DNA from: JACQQW01 sp964520655
Lineage (GTDB): Bacteria; Omnitrophota; Gorgyraeia; Zapsychrales; Fredricksoniimonadaceae
Assembly (NCBI GenBank): GCA_964520655.1
Contig: CAZFNI010000001.1
Span: 124,001 to 188,000, forward strand
Reading direction: 5' to 3'
DNA: 64,000 nucleotides
Both the position numbers and the translations under genes were made by a program. This document shows, piece by piece, positions 52,568 to 62,400 of this stretch (positions are counted from its first letter, which is position 1; every line of letters begins with the position of its first letter). The notes below the pieces were generated by a model that was not told the DNA's origin, made no database searches, and saw nothing but the letters and a program-made list of their open reading frames with translations.

Positions 52568-53931
52568 AAACGATCACTATGCTTATCATGATGTTGTTTA
52601 TGCCTATTGTTTTAGTACACGCTCAGGCTGAAGGTATGGGGAATGTTGTTGCCTTCAAAGAATATTTGGGGCAGGTGTTGGAGTATTATCCTATATTAAA
52701 GAAGGACAATGCGTCGCTGGAAAAAGCCATTGCTCAGAAAGCGGTGGCAGCATCAGCTCAAATGCCTCAATTGTGGGCCTCCGTTAAGATGGATTACGGT
52801 GATGATCCGGTTTATGTCTTTGGAGCGCTTTTGCGGCAAAATAAATTTAGCAATGATGATTTTGCGTTAGGACGTCTCAATAGTCCAGCACCAAAAGCAG
52901 ATTATGGGGCAGGGGTAGAAGGGCAATGGTTGCTGTTTGATTTTTCTCAGACGGCATCCAAAGTAAAAATGTTTAAAGCGACCGTGGAAGCTGCTGATTT
53001 CCAAAAGAAGGCGTCTCGTATGGAGGCGATATTGGCTGCTTCAGAAGTGTACAGCCGCTTAGCCCAAACGGATGAATTTCTAAAGATCCTGGATCACATT
53101 GTTAAGAATGTGAATGATGATGTGAATATGTCAGAAAGTTTGAGCCGTCAAGGATTGAAGCTTGGGGCGGATTTTTATTTGGCACGCATGGTGCAAACCA
53201 GACTCTCACAGACGAAAAATGAAGCACTGGCTGAGAGGGCGGCATTGAATATGGTGTTTAATATTATGCGGGGCCAAGCTCCAGATATTCCGGTTAAAGT
53301 AGTGATGGATTTTAATAAGTCCATACTGTTTGATGGCAAAGCCGAGGATTGGGTTGCCAAATCCGTGTCACATCGCTTAGATATTCAAGCCATGTCCAAA
53401 ATGATCGAGAGTCAGGGGTATGGGCTTGAACATGAACGCAAAAGCGCACTACCTAAGATCATGGCATACGGCAGAGCGGATGAGAACGTGCATCGTCTGG
53501 GAAGTTCAGGTGGCAGCAATTATACGCTTGGCATTAAAGCAAAAATGGATCTGTTTAATCCTGGGCATGGATCAAGTGTAAAGGTTGAACAGCAAGAAGT
53601 AAATCGTCTAACGGCTCAATTACAGCAGACGAAAGATCAAGCGGCCAAAGACATTGCAGAAACATTTTATCGGGCGGAGGCGCTGGTCAATAATCTGAAG
53701 CTCGCAGAACAGTACCGCAATGATGCTCAAGAAGCTGTGAGTCTTATGGATCCTCTCTATAAAGAAGGCCGGCGCTCCATTGAACAAATGGCTGCTGTTC
53801 GGACAAGTTTTCTGGAAGCTGATCAGCGTTTGTTGAATCTGCAAGCGAAGCGATTGCAGACGTATCTGACATTGAAATATTATTCGGGTGAACTTAATGA
53901 GAGCGAGGCATTGAACGTTTATGGACAATGA
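52564..53931 (+). CDS. TolC-family outer-membrane efflux protein
   Basis: A TTG start overlaps the regulator stop (TTGA), with GGGAGAG upstream. The 455-residue protein has a signal peptide (ends LVHAQAEG) and the helical, low-complexity composition of outer-membrane efflux proteins, with long amphipathic helices (EQQEVNRLTAQLQQTKDQAAKDI). It would form the outer-membrane exit duct for the RND pump encoded next. It overlaps that gene by 11 bases. Confidence 0.85.
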   Translation: MKTITMLIMMLFMPIVLVHAQAEGMGNVVAFKEYLGQVLEYYPILKKDNASLEKAIAQKAVAASAQMPQLWASVKMDYGDDPVYVFGALLRQNKFSNDDFALGRLNSPAPKADYGAGVEGQWLLFDFSQTASKVKMFKATVEAADFQKKASRMEAILAASEVYSRLAQTDEFLKILDHIVKNVNDDVNMSESLSRQGLKLGADFYLARMVQTRLSQTKNEALAERAALNMVFNIMRGQAPDIPVKVVMDFNKSILFDGKAEDWVAKSVSHRLDIQAMSKMIESQGYGLEHERKSALPKIMAYGRADENVHRLGSSGGSNYTLGIKAKMDLFNPGHGSSVKVEQQEVNRLTAQLQQTKDQAAKDIAETFYRAEALVNNLKLAEQYRNDAQEAVSLMDPLYKEGRRSIEQMAAVRTSFLEADQRLLNLQAKRLQTYLTLKYYSGELNESEALNVYGQ

Positions 53932-56900
53932 GCGAATGAATTGGATAGGTAAGGTGGTTGCGTTTTTTGTGCAGTCTAAGGTAACGCCGTTGATCCTTGG
54001 GTTCTCCTTATTTTTGGGGATCATTGCGGTGGTGAATCTGGCGCGTGAGGAAGAACCGCAGATCTCTGTGCCGATGTTCGATATTTTTGTTCGTTACCCA
54101 GGTGCTAGTGCTCAAGAGGTTGAGCGCCGGATCATTAATGTGGGAGAAAGAAAGCTTTGGGAAGTGCCTGGGGTTGAGTATATCTATTCCACAGCACAGT
54201 CCAATGGCGCGTTGATCGTTGTCCGCTTTAAGGTCGGCGAAGACATGGAGCGTTCATTAACAAAGCTTTACACAAAGGTCTTTGCGAATTTGGATTTCTT
54301 GCCGCCAGGGGCGGGTCAACCTTTAGTTAAGGCACATGCCATTGATGATGTCCCGATCTTAAGCATGACATTTCATTCTGCGAAACACAGTCCCCAGCAG
54401 TTAAGGAGTATCGCAGCAGCAGTTCGTGAATCCATAAACACGATCCCCGACATTTCTCAGACACAATTGATCGGCGGGCGTACCCGTCAATGGATGGTGC
54501 ATTTAGATGAAGAAAAGCTTAAAGCGCATTATTTGGGTGTGGCGGATATTGGTCATTTGATCCGCCAGGCCAATATTAAAACGGAAGGGGGGCATTTGGA
54601 GGTGTCCCCGGAAGCGGCATTGGTTCAGGCAAACGGGTTTTTTCGAAGTGCGGAAGATCTAAATAATCTGGTCGTCAGTGTCTCGGGTAAAGATATTGTT
54701 TTTTTAAAAGACATTGCTGACATTGTTGATGGTCCTGATCAGGATGAGCGTTTGGTCAATATCCGTTTTGGCAAAGGGTATGAATTAGAGGACAAGGGTG
54801 TCTATGACGCGGTCACTTTGGCGGTATCCAAACGTAAAGGGGCCAATGCTACTTGGATCGCTCAACAAGCACTGGAAAAGGTCAAGTCTTTAGAAGGTAA
54901 TATTATTCCTGCGGGTGTGAAAATGACGGTGACCCGTAATTACGGCGAAACGGCGGCAGAGAAGTCCAATGAATTACTGTATCACATGGGTATCGCGGTC
55001 CTTGGGGTGACGTTGTTGATCGCGTTGGCTTTAGGCTGGCGGGAATCGGGTGTTGTCGCGGTGGCTATTCCGGTGACCCTGGCCTTGACACTGGCGTCAT
55101 TCTATTGGATGGGTTTTACCTTAAACCGCATCACATTGTTCGCATTGATCTTTTCTATTGGTATATTAGTGGATGATCCGATCGTAAACGTCGAGAACAT
55201 TGTCCGTCATTTGCGGCTCGCGCAAAATCGAGGGAAAAAATTCCTGGATATTGTTATCGGCGCTGTCAACGAAGTCCAAAGTCCCTTGATCTTAGCGACG
55301 TTAACTGTTGTTGCCGCGATTTTACCAATGGCGTTTGTCAGTGGTTTAATGGGACCCTATATGCGGCCTATTCCTATAGGTTCAAGCATGGCCATGATGT
55401 TTTCGATGATGGCGGCTTTTGTTGCAACACCATGGGCGGCGTATGTGATCCTGCGACGGGCCCACGAACGGGGGGCGCTTAAAGATGGCCACGATCATCG
55501 TGAAGATGCGCTGACAAAATTCTATCGTTGGTATATGCAGCCGCTTATTTATAACAATCAAGTGCGGCAAATTTTCTTGATCGTCATGGGGGTACTCTTG
55601 TGCGCGTCTATTCTCCTTGTACCGCTTAAAGCGGTTAAGGTGAAAATGCTCCCCTTTGATAATAAGGACGAATTCCAGGTCATTCTAGATATGCCGGAAG
55701 GGACATCGTTTGATAAAACAGCTGCCGTCATCCAGGAGATGGCGGAATATCTGCGCTCCGTCCCTGAGGTTAAAGATATCGAAGCTTATGTCGGGACCAG
55801 CGCGCCGTATAATTTTAACGGACTGGTGCGTCATTATTATTTACGTCAATCGCCGCGCGAAGCAGACTTACAGGTGAATTTACTGCCTAAACATAAACGG
55901 CATCGTCAAAGTCATGAGATTGCCAAGTCTGTGCGCACCGGCATCCACGAGATCGCAGCCCGTCATCGCGGTCATGTGCAGGTGGCCGAAGTGCCTCCAG
56001 GCCCTCCAGTATTATCGACGCTGAGCATGGAAGTGTATGGTCATGATAATAAGGATCGTGATCAGTTATCAAGGGATGTTGAAGGGGTTATGGCCGCCAA
56101 TGCGAATATTACGGATATTACAACGCATGTGGCTTCTGATCAGCGTTTGATGCGTTTGGTGATCGACCATCACAAAGCTGGATTAAATGGGATCGCTTCT
56201 GATGTGATCGCAAAGACGATAGCGGCCGCGCTTGCCGGAGAGAAGGTAGATTTGGCGCATTTAGAAGAGGAATATGAGCCGGTTGAGATTATGGTGCGTT
56301 TGCCGTCAAAGAAGCGTGCGGATCTTGATCATGTGTTGGCTATGACCATTCTTTCCCGCAATGGGGTGCCGGTACCGTTAAGAGATCTGATTGTTTTGAA
56401 GGATGGCATCGAAGACAAGCCTATCTACCACAAAAATCTGATGAGGGTCAGTTATGTGTTAGGCGATGTCACGGGTCCGTTTGAAAGTCCTGTATATGTC
56501 GTGTTCGAGCTTGATCAAAAGCTCAAAGGATTGAAATTGCCCGGCGTTAATAATAAACAAACGCAGTTAAGAACGCATTGGACGGATATGCCCAAAGATG
56601 AAAGTCTCTGGGCGGTCAAATTCGACGGTGAGTGGCAGGTGACCTATGAGGTTTTCAGGGATCTAGGTATAGCGTTTGGTGTTGTGTTGCTGTTGATCTA
56701 TGTGCTCGTTGTTGGGTGGTTTAAATCATTTAAGACACCGATCATCATCATGCTCCCGATCCCTTTGACTTTGGTCGGCATCTTGCCCGCACACTGGATC
56801 TTTGGGGTTTTCTTCTCGGCCACCTCAATGATCGGGATGATCGCAGGGGCGGGGATCGTGGTGCGTAATTCGATCATTTTGGTTGATTTTATCCAATTAC

Positions 56901-57172
56901 GATTGAAAGAGGGGATGCCTCTTCAAGAAGCGGTGATCGATGCCGGGGCCACGCGTTTCAGGCCAATGTTGTTAACGGCATTGGCAGTAGCGGTTGGGGC
57001 ATCAGTTATTTTGTTTGACCCCATTTTCCAGGGGCTGGCGGTGTCGCTCATGGCTGGTGAGATCGCATCGACTTTTCTAGCCAGGACGGCTATTCCAGTC
57101 GTCTATTATATGGCCAATAGGAAAGATATTTCATTGATCAACAACGAGGATAAAGGAGGTGTATCATGTTAG
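53921..57172 (+). CDS. RND-family efflux transporter (AcrB-like)
   Basis: The 1083-residue protein has the two-repeat RND layout: a membrane helix, a large periplasmic domain, six helices, then repeated. Landmarks include EEEPQI and YPGASAQEVERRI after helix 1, and the TM4 proton-relay segment GILVDDPIVNVENI. Family resemblance is to the AcrB/multidrug and heavy-metal groups; the substrate is unknown. ATG 53921 is used; ATG 53936 is also possible. It is odd that no periplasmic adaptor gene lies between or beside the TolC and RND genes. Confidence 0.93.
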   Translation: MDNERMNWIGKVVAFFVQSKVTPLILGFSLFLGIIAVVNLAREEEPQISVPMFDIFVRYPGASAQEVERRIINVGERKLWEVPGVEYIYSTAQSNGALIVVRFKVGEDMERSLTKLYTKVFANLDFLPPGAGQPLVKAHAIDDVPILSMTFHSAKHSPQQLRSIAAAVRESINTIPDISQTQLIGGRTRQWMVHLDEEKLKAHYLGVADIGHLIRQANIKTEGGHLEVSPEAALVQANGFFRSAEDLNNLVVSVSGKDIVFLKDIADIVDGPDQDERLVNIRFGKGYELEDKGVYDAVTLAVSKRKGANATWIAQQALEKVKSLEGNIIPAGVKMTVTRNYGETAAEKSNELLYHMGIAVLGVTLLIALALGWRESGVVAVAIPVTLALTLASFYWMGFTLNRITLFALIFSIGILVDDPIVNVENIVRHLRLAQNRGKKFLDIVIGAVNEVQSPLILATLTVVAAILPMAFVSGLMGPYMRPIPIGSSMAMMFSMMAAFVATPWAAYVILRRAHERGALKDGHDHREDALTKFYRWYMQPLIYNNQVRQIFLIVMGVLLCASILLVPLKAVKVKMLPFDNKDEFQVILDMPEGTSFDKTAAVIQEMAEYLRSVPEVKDIEAYVGTSAPYNFNGLVRHYYLRQSPREADLQVNLLPKHKRHRQSHEIAKSVRTGIHEIAARHRGHVQVAEVPPGPPVLSTLSMEVYGHDNKDRDQLSRDVEGVMAANANITDITTHVASDQRLMRLVIDHHKAGLNGIASDVIAKTIAAALAGEKVDLAHLEEEYEPVEIMVRLPSKKRADLDHVLAMTILSRNGVPVPLRDLIVLKDGIEDKPIYHKNLMRVSYVLGDVTGPFESPVYVVFELDQKLKGLKLPGVNNKQTQLRTHWTDMPKDESLWAVKFDGEWQVTYEVFRDLGIAFGVVLLLIYVLVVGWFKSFKTPIIIMLPIPLTLVGILPAHWIFGVFFSATSMIGMIAGAGIVVRNSIILVDFIQLRLKEGMPLQEAVIDAGATRFRPMLLTALAVAVGASVILFDPIFQGLAVSLMAGEIASTFLARTAIPVVYYMANRKDISLINNEDKGGVSC

Positions 57173-57351
57173 AGAGATCATTACGAGGCATCGCGGGATT
57201 CTTTATCCTGTTGAGTTTGGCGCTGGCACACTATGTCGATGCCCGTTGGTTATGGTTTACAGCATTTGTGGGCGCTAATTTATTCCAGTCGGCTTTTACC
57301 AACTGGTGCTTGATGATGACGATCTTAAAGAAATGTGGGATAAAAGAATGA
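57166..57351 (+). CDS. DUF2892 (YgaP-type) membrane protein
   Basis: The 61-residue protein has two membrane helices (8-24 and 31-50), with the DUF2892 pattern of RSLRGIAGFFILLSLALA, then WFTAFVGANLFQSAFTNWC. AAAGGAGG precedes the start, which overlaps the RND stop. DUF2892 occurs alone or fused to rhodanese (YgaP) and is associated with sulfur transfer. A second copy lies at 59059. Confidence 0.88.
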   Translation: MLERSLRGIAGFFILLSLALAHYVDARWLWFTAFVGANLFQSAFTNWCLMMTILKKCGIKE

Positions 57352-57399
57352 TCAAGTTATAATAGTGAAGATTCTAGGATCAATAAACGGGAAGACAGT

Positions 57400-59046
57400 A
57401 TGCGAATACTTATTGTAGGCGGAGTTGCGGGCGGGGCCTCAGCAGCGGCAAGGGCGAGACGCTTATCAGAGAGCGCCGAGATCATTGTATTTGAACGCGG
57501 TGAGCATGTGTCTTTTGCCAATTGCGGACTGCCTTATCACATCGGTGGAGTTATCAAAGAGCGCGACAAATTGATCCTACAAACACCTGTATCATTGTTT
57601 AAGCGGATGAACATTATCGTAAAGGTAAGATCCGAAGTCGTTAAGATCGTCCGTGAAAAGAAATATATTGAGGTTAAGGATCTGGTAACCGGCAAAATGA
57701 CTCAAGAGCAATATGATGTGCTGATCCTAAGTCCTGGAGCGGAACCGATAAGGCCGTCGATGCCGGGCATTGATCTGCCTAATGTCATGACACTGCGCAA
57801 TATCGCGGATATGGACAGGATCAAAGTGCATGTGGACAAACTGGACCTCAAGCATGCGGTTGTCGTCGGAGGTGGATATATTGGTCTGGAAATGACCGAG
57901 GCGTTGCGTCAACGGGGGGTGGATGTCACGCTCATTGAATTATCACAACAAGTCATGGGGCCTGCCGACCCGGAAATGGCCTATTATTTGCATCAAGAAT
58001 TGAAAAAACATGCCGTGGATCTCAGGTTTGGTGTATCCATGACAGGGATATTTGAAGATGATGATGGGATCGCGGTCGCTTTAAGCAATTTGGAGAAGAT
58101 AGCAACGGATTTTGTGATCCTAGCCATTGGCGTGAAGCCCGATGTCTCTTTAGCCAAAGCTGCAGGCTTAAAGATCGGAGAGCGCGGTGGGATCATGACC
58201 AATGCCGCTATGCTGACTAACGATCCGTCGATTTATGCGGTCGGTGATGCGGTTGAGGTGGAAGAATGGGTGACAGGTACGCGGGCATTGATCCCTTTAG
58301 CCGGCCCGGCTAATCGCCAGGGGCGTATCGCTGCGGATAATATTTTCAAACGCGGCAGTGTCTATAAAAAGACCCAAGGCACAGCGGTATGCAAATTATT
58401 CGACCTGGCCATTGCCATGACCGGCATCAATGAGAAGACACTTAAGCGGATGAATTTGCCTTATGCGAAGATTCATACACATGCCAATGACCATGCAGGG
58501 TATTATCCCGGTTCAAAGCAAATTCATATGAAATTACTATTCGATCCATCGTCGGGTAAGATCTACGGTGCCCAGGCGGTAGGTGAGAACGGAGTGGATA
58601 AACGTATTGATATTCTGGCAGTTGCGCTGCGTGCCGGGTTGACAGTTCATGATCTGCAGGATCTAGAGCTTTGTTATGCGCCTCCGTACGGATCGGCCAA
58701 AGATCTTGTTAATTTTTTGGGGTTTGTGGCCTCTAATGCCATTAACGGTGATGTGACGCATTGCTATATGGAAGACATCAAAAATGTTCGACCCAATCAA
58801 GTCATTCTCGATGTGCGCACTCAAAAGGAAGCTCAAAGCGGTGTGATCCCCGGGGCGGTCAATATCCCTGTTGATGAGCTGCGCGGACAACTGGGCGCAT
58901 TGTCCAAAGATAAAGAATATCTGGCCTATTGCCAGGTGGGATTGCGGGGTTATTTAGCTTGCCGTATATTAAGTCAGTCGGGTTTTAAATGCCGGAATTT
59001 TTCCGGAGGGTATTTAACGTATCAAGCCGCTAGCGGCAATTCATAG
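57400..59046 (+). CDS. CoA-disulfide / persulfide reductase with C-terminal rhodanese
   Basis: The 548-residue flavoprotein begins with the FAD motif GGVAGGASAAARAR and has the redox Cys42 in FANCGLPYHIGG, then the NAD domain with VVVGGGYIGLEMTEAL and the C-terminal dimer domain. A rhodanese domain (~455-548) has Cys511 in YCQVGLRGY. This fusion is known as NAD(P)H-dependent CoA-disulfide/persulfide reductase. It reduces persulfide and polysulfide to sulfide. The ArsR repressor, two DUF2892 proteins and this enzyme point to sulfane-sulfur homeostasis. Confidence 0.92.
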   Translation: MRILIVGGVAGGASAAARARRLSESAEIIVFERGEHVSFANCGLPYHIGGVIKERDKLILQTPVSLFKRMNIIVKVRSEVVKIVREKKYIEVKDLVTGKMTQEQYDVLILSPGAEPIRPSMPGIDLPNVMTLRNIADMDRIKVHVDKLDLKHAVVVGGGYIGLEMTEALRQRGVDVTLIELSQQVMGPADPEMAYYLHQELKKHAVDLRFGVSMTGIFEDDDGIAVALSNLEKIATDFVILAIGVKPDVSLAKAAGLKIGERGGIMTNAAMLTNDPSIYAVGDAVEVEEWVTGTRALIPLAGPANRQGRIAADNIFKRGSVYKKTQGTAVCKLFDLAIAMTGINEKTLKRMNLPYAKIHTHANDHAGYYPGSKQIHMKLLFDPSSGKIYGAQAVGENGVDKRIDILAVALRAGLTVHDLQDLELCYAPPYGSAKDLVNFLGFVASNAINGDVTHCYMEDIKNVRPNQVILDVRTQKEAQSGVIPGAVNIPVDELRGQLGALSKDKEYLAYCQVGLRGYLACRILSQSGFKCRNFSGGYLTYQAASGNS

Positions 59047-59058
59047 AAAGGAATGACA

Positions 59059-59274
59059 ATGAAGAATAAGATCAAAGTTCATGATGGTATCGTAGGGACG
59101 GTTATTTTGTTAAGCGTGATCTTAGCCTATACGGTTGATATCCGCTGGGTATTTCTAGCGGGGGGTGTGTCGCTGGCTATGATCTCAAGCGCGTTTACCG
59201 GATTTTGCCCGGTTTATTTTATCCTCAATCAATGCATGCCTTGCTCTGATGGTCAGGGCAAATGCTCTTCTTAA
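59059..59274 (+). CDS. DUF2892 (YgaP-type) membrane protein, second copy
   Basis: ATG 59059 is preferred since AAAGGA (59047-59052) is 6 bases upstream; an ATG at 59053 abuts it. The ~71-residue protein has two membrane helices and the DUF2892 tail pattern SSAFTGFCPVYFILNQCMPC, with three Cys residues near the end and a further one in GKCSS. It is 12 bases after the reductase gene. The Cys-rich tail could carry sulfane sulfur; this is an inference. Confidence 0.85.
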   Translation: MKNKIKVHDGIVGTVILLSVILAYTVDIRWVFLAGGVSLAMISSAFTGFCPVYFILNQCMPCSDGQGKCSS

Positions 59275-59298
59275 AAAGACGGTAAATGGTGTTCTGGG

Positions 59299-59368
59299 GA
59301 GAAATTACATAAATATGTCTGAAAAATCTTTGTAACACAATGTTTGACAATGATTTATGTAATTTCTC
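59299..59368. repeat. Perfect 16-bp inverted repeat before giant protein 3
   Basis: GAGAAATTACATAAAT (59299-59314) is repeated as ATTTATGTAATTTCTC (59353-59368), with 38 bases between. The right arm ends 5 bases before the -35 box of the giant gene. It could be an operator, a hairpin or the remains of a mobile element; there is no T run for a terminator. Confidence 0.85.
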
Positions 59369-59373
59369 ATTTC

Positions 59374-59401
59374 TTGACAACCTTCGTTGGTGTGCTATAT
59401 T
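59374..59401 (+). promoter_or_regulatory. Promoter of giant protein 3
   Basis: TTGACA (59374-59379) and TATATT (59396-59401) are 16 bases apart, nearly consensus, and about 67 bases before the ATG. Confidence 0.75.
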
Positions 59402-59468
59402 TTTCGTATTCTTTTTCATTTCCTAGACAGTGAATTCAAAATAATCAGAACGTAACGGAGAGAGCCAC

Positions 59469-62400
59469 ATGTTCAAGAAAACACTTCACGTCATTGTCAT
59501 TGTTTGTTTTGCGGCGACTTTTATGACCCCTTTAAGAAAGGCTGAGGCCGAGTCTTTGGTGTTGCCGCAACCTGGCACCATGGTCAATTTAAGCCCCGCA
59601 TTCTCTCCGGTGCTCATTAAAGGAATAAAGATCCATCCCGATAATCCTTTGTTATTTGATTTCATCATTGATACCGGTCATACGGGTTTTAAAGCCCAGC
59701 AGCCGCAGTTGCGTCAGGAAACAGAAAAGCTTATCAAATATTTTTTGGCGACTTTGACGATCCCAGAGAATGAACTGTGGGTTAACTTGTCCCCGTATGA
59801 AAAAGACCGCATTATCCCCGACACATTAGGCCAGACAGAATTGGGCAGGGACATGCTGGCGCAGGATTATATCTTAAAGCAGTTGACTGCCTCCTTGATC
59901 TATCCGGAAAAAGAATTAGGGAAAGATTTTTGGAACAGGGTGTATGCCAAGTCCCAGGATCGTTTTGGTAAAGCGCAGGTACCGGTCAATACCTTTAACA
60001 AAGTGTGGATCATGGCGGATAAGGCGAAGATCTATGTCCATGACAATACCGCGTTTGTTGTTGCGTCGCATTTAAAGGTCATGCTCGATAAAGATTATTT
60101 GGCCTTAAAGAAGAATCAGAAGACCGCAGCAAACACAAAAGATGTGACATCCGACATCGTACGTGAGATTGTTCTGCCCGAGATCGAAAAGGAAGTCAAC
60201 ACGGGCAAGAACTTCGCCAATTTACGTCAGGTGTATCAGTCGATGATTTTAGCGACTTGGTATAAGAACAATTTGAAAGAGGCTTTATTAAACCAGGTCT
60301 ATACGGATAAGTCCAAGTTAAACGGGGTCACCGCCGACGATAAAGCAGTGACGGAAAAGATCTACGCGCAGTATTTGGAAGCGTATAAGAAGGGTGTTTT
60401 CAATTATATTAAAGACGATCCCGCATCAACAACGCCGCGCAAATATTTCTCCGGCGGGGCTGTTGGTCTTCACGCACAAGATATCAAGGTGGTTGGAAGC
60501 AATGACGTAGATTTTGCCATGTTCGCCAAGACGGGTGCAACAGGTGATCTGCTGCAAGCGACGGCAGCGGTAGAGAAAGATGCGGCGATGCAGACAGGTC
60601 TTCCTGTAAATAACCCTAGACAAACTGAAAGTTGGAATAAGCTTCAGGTGCTTGCATCCAATAGGAGTCAGTATGATTTAAGAGAATTATTCCGTACTGA
60701 TCCAGCTCGTTCCGTGAATATGCTTGTCGCGCTCAATGATCAAGTCGAGGTGGATTTTTCAAAGAATCTGGTTGATGGACCGACGTTGTCAACATTAGTG
60801 GCGTTGGCGAATGAAGTTCAATTGCCAGCAGCCATCGAAATGATGTTCCAGGGAGAGAAGATCAATGAAACAGAAGGACGTGCGGTCTTACATGTTGCTT
60901 TAAGAAATGTGACCCGCGACGCAAGCGGTGAGCTTGTGACGGCGAATGGTCCTATTCTGGTCGACGGAGAAGATGTTATGCCTCATGTTATTGATGTGTT
61001 AAAGAGCGTGGAAGTCTTTACCAAAAAAGTGCAGTCTGGTCAGTGGGTGGGGTTGTCTGGTAAAAAGATCAAAAATATCGTTAATGTTGGGATTGGCGGT
61101 TCTGATCTTGGTCCGCGGATGGCTGCTGAAGCGTTAAAACCTTACAAAGCAGGGGATGTTGATGCATATTTCGTTTCTAATGTTGACGGTACTGATGCCC
61201 AAGAGGTAATGAAGAAACTGGACCCGCAAGAAACTCTTGTGATCGTTGCTTCCAAAACATTCACAACACAAGAAACAATGAAAAATGCAGATACTTTGAA
61301 AAATTGGGTCTTAAAAAGTTATCAGGGTGATATGGAGGCGATTAAAAAGCATTTTGTGGCTGTTTCAACAGCTAAAGATAAAGTTGAGGCATTTGGTATT
61401 GATACGGCCAATATGTTTGAATTCTGGGATTGGGTCGGCGGGCGTTATTCTGTTTGGTCTGCGATCGGGCTTTCTCTGGCAACGTATATCGGGTTTGATA
61501 ACTTTCTTGAGTTTTTGGCTGGAGGAAGAGAGGCGGATGAGCATTTTAGATCTCAGCCGTTTGAAAAAAACATTCCGGTATTGAAAGCTTTATTGAATGT
61601 GTGGTACGGGAACTTCTTAGGAGCGGAAAGTTTTGCGATCTTACCTTATGATCAATACATGCACCGTTTTCCTGCCTTTGCGCAGCAATTTTTTATGGAA
61701 AGCAACGGCAAGAGTGTTGACCGGGAGGGGAAGCCGGTGGGTTATCAAACTGGTTTGATCGCGTGGGGGGAACCGGGCACAAATGGGCAGCATTCGTTTT
61801 ATCAATTGATCCATCAAGGGACGCGTCTGGTTCCAGCAGATTTTATAGGGATAGCTCAAACACATAATCCATTGCCAGGGCATCATCCAATGCTGTATTC
61901 GAATTTTGTTGCCCAGACGGAAGCGTTGGCTTTTGGCGCGACAAAAGATGAGGTAAGGAAAGCACTTGAAGCAGACCCAAAATATCAAGGTAAGGATCTT
62001 GATTGGCATGCCATGCAGCAGACGTTCGCTGGGAATAAGCCCACGACCTCGATCGAGGTTGATCAGCTTTCTCCAAGGACATTGGGTAATCTGGTGGCTA
62101 TGTATGAGCAGCAGATTTTTACGGAAGGGATCATTTGGAATATCTATTCTTTTGACCAGTGGGGCGTTCAGCTTGGCAAGAAGATGTCTGACAGTGTGCT
62201 TCCGTTCTTAACTGGAAAGAGGAGTATTAGTGAACTTCCTCAGTCAGGGCTTTCGGCATCTGCTCAGCGGCAGGTTCTTAAGTTCCTTTCACGCAATCCT
62301 GCCGGAGAGCCAAAGGTGCTGGCCAAAACGCGTCCAGCGAAGTTTGGGACAAGCGGTGACCGCGGGATCATTGATTGGGATAATGACGGGAAGGGTGATT

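Noticed and set aside
59299..59368. Terminator for the DUF2892 gene
   Set aside because: The loop would be 38 bases and no T run follows the stem.
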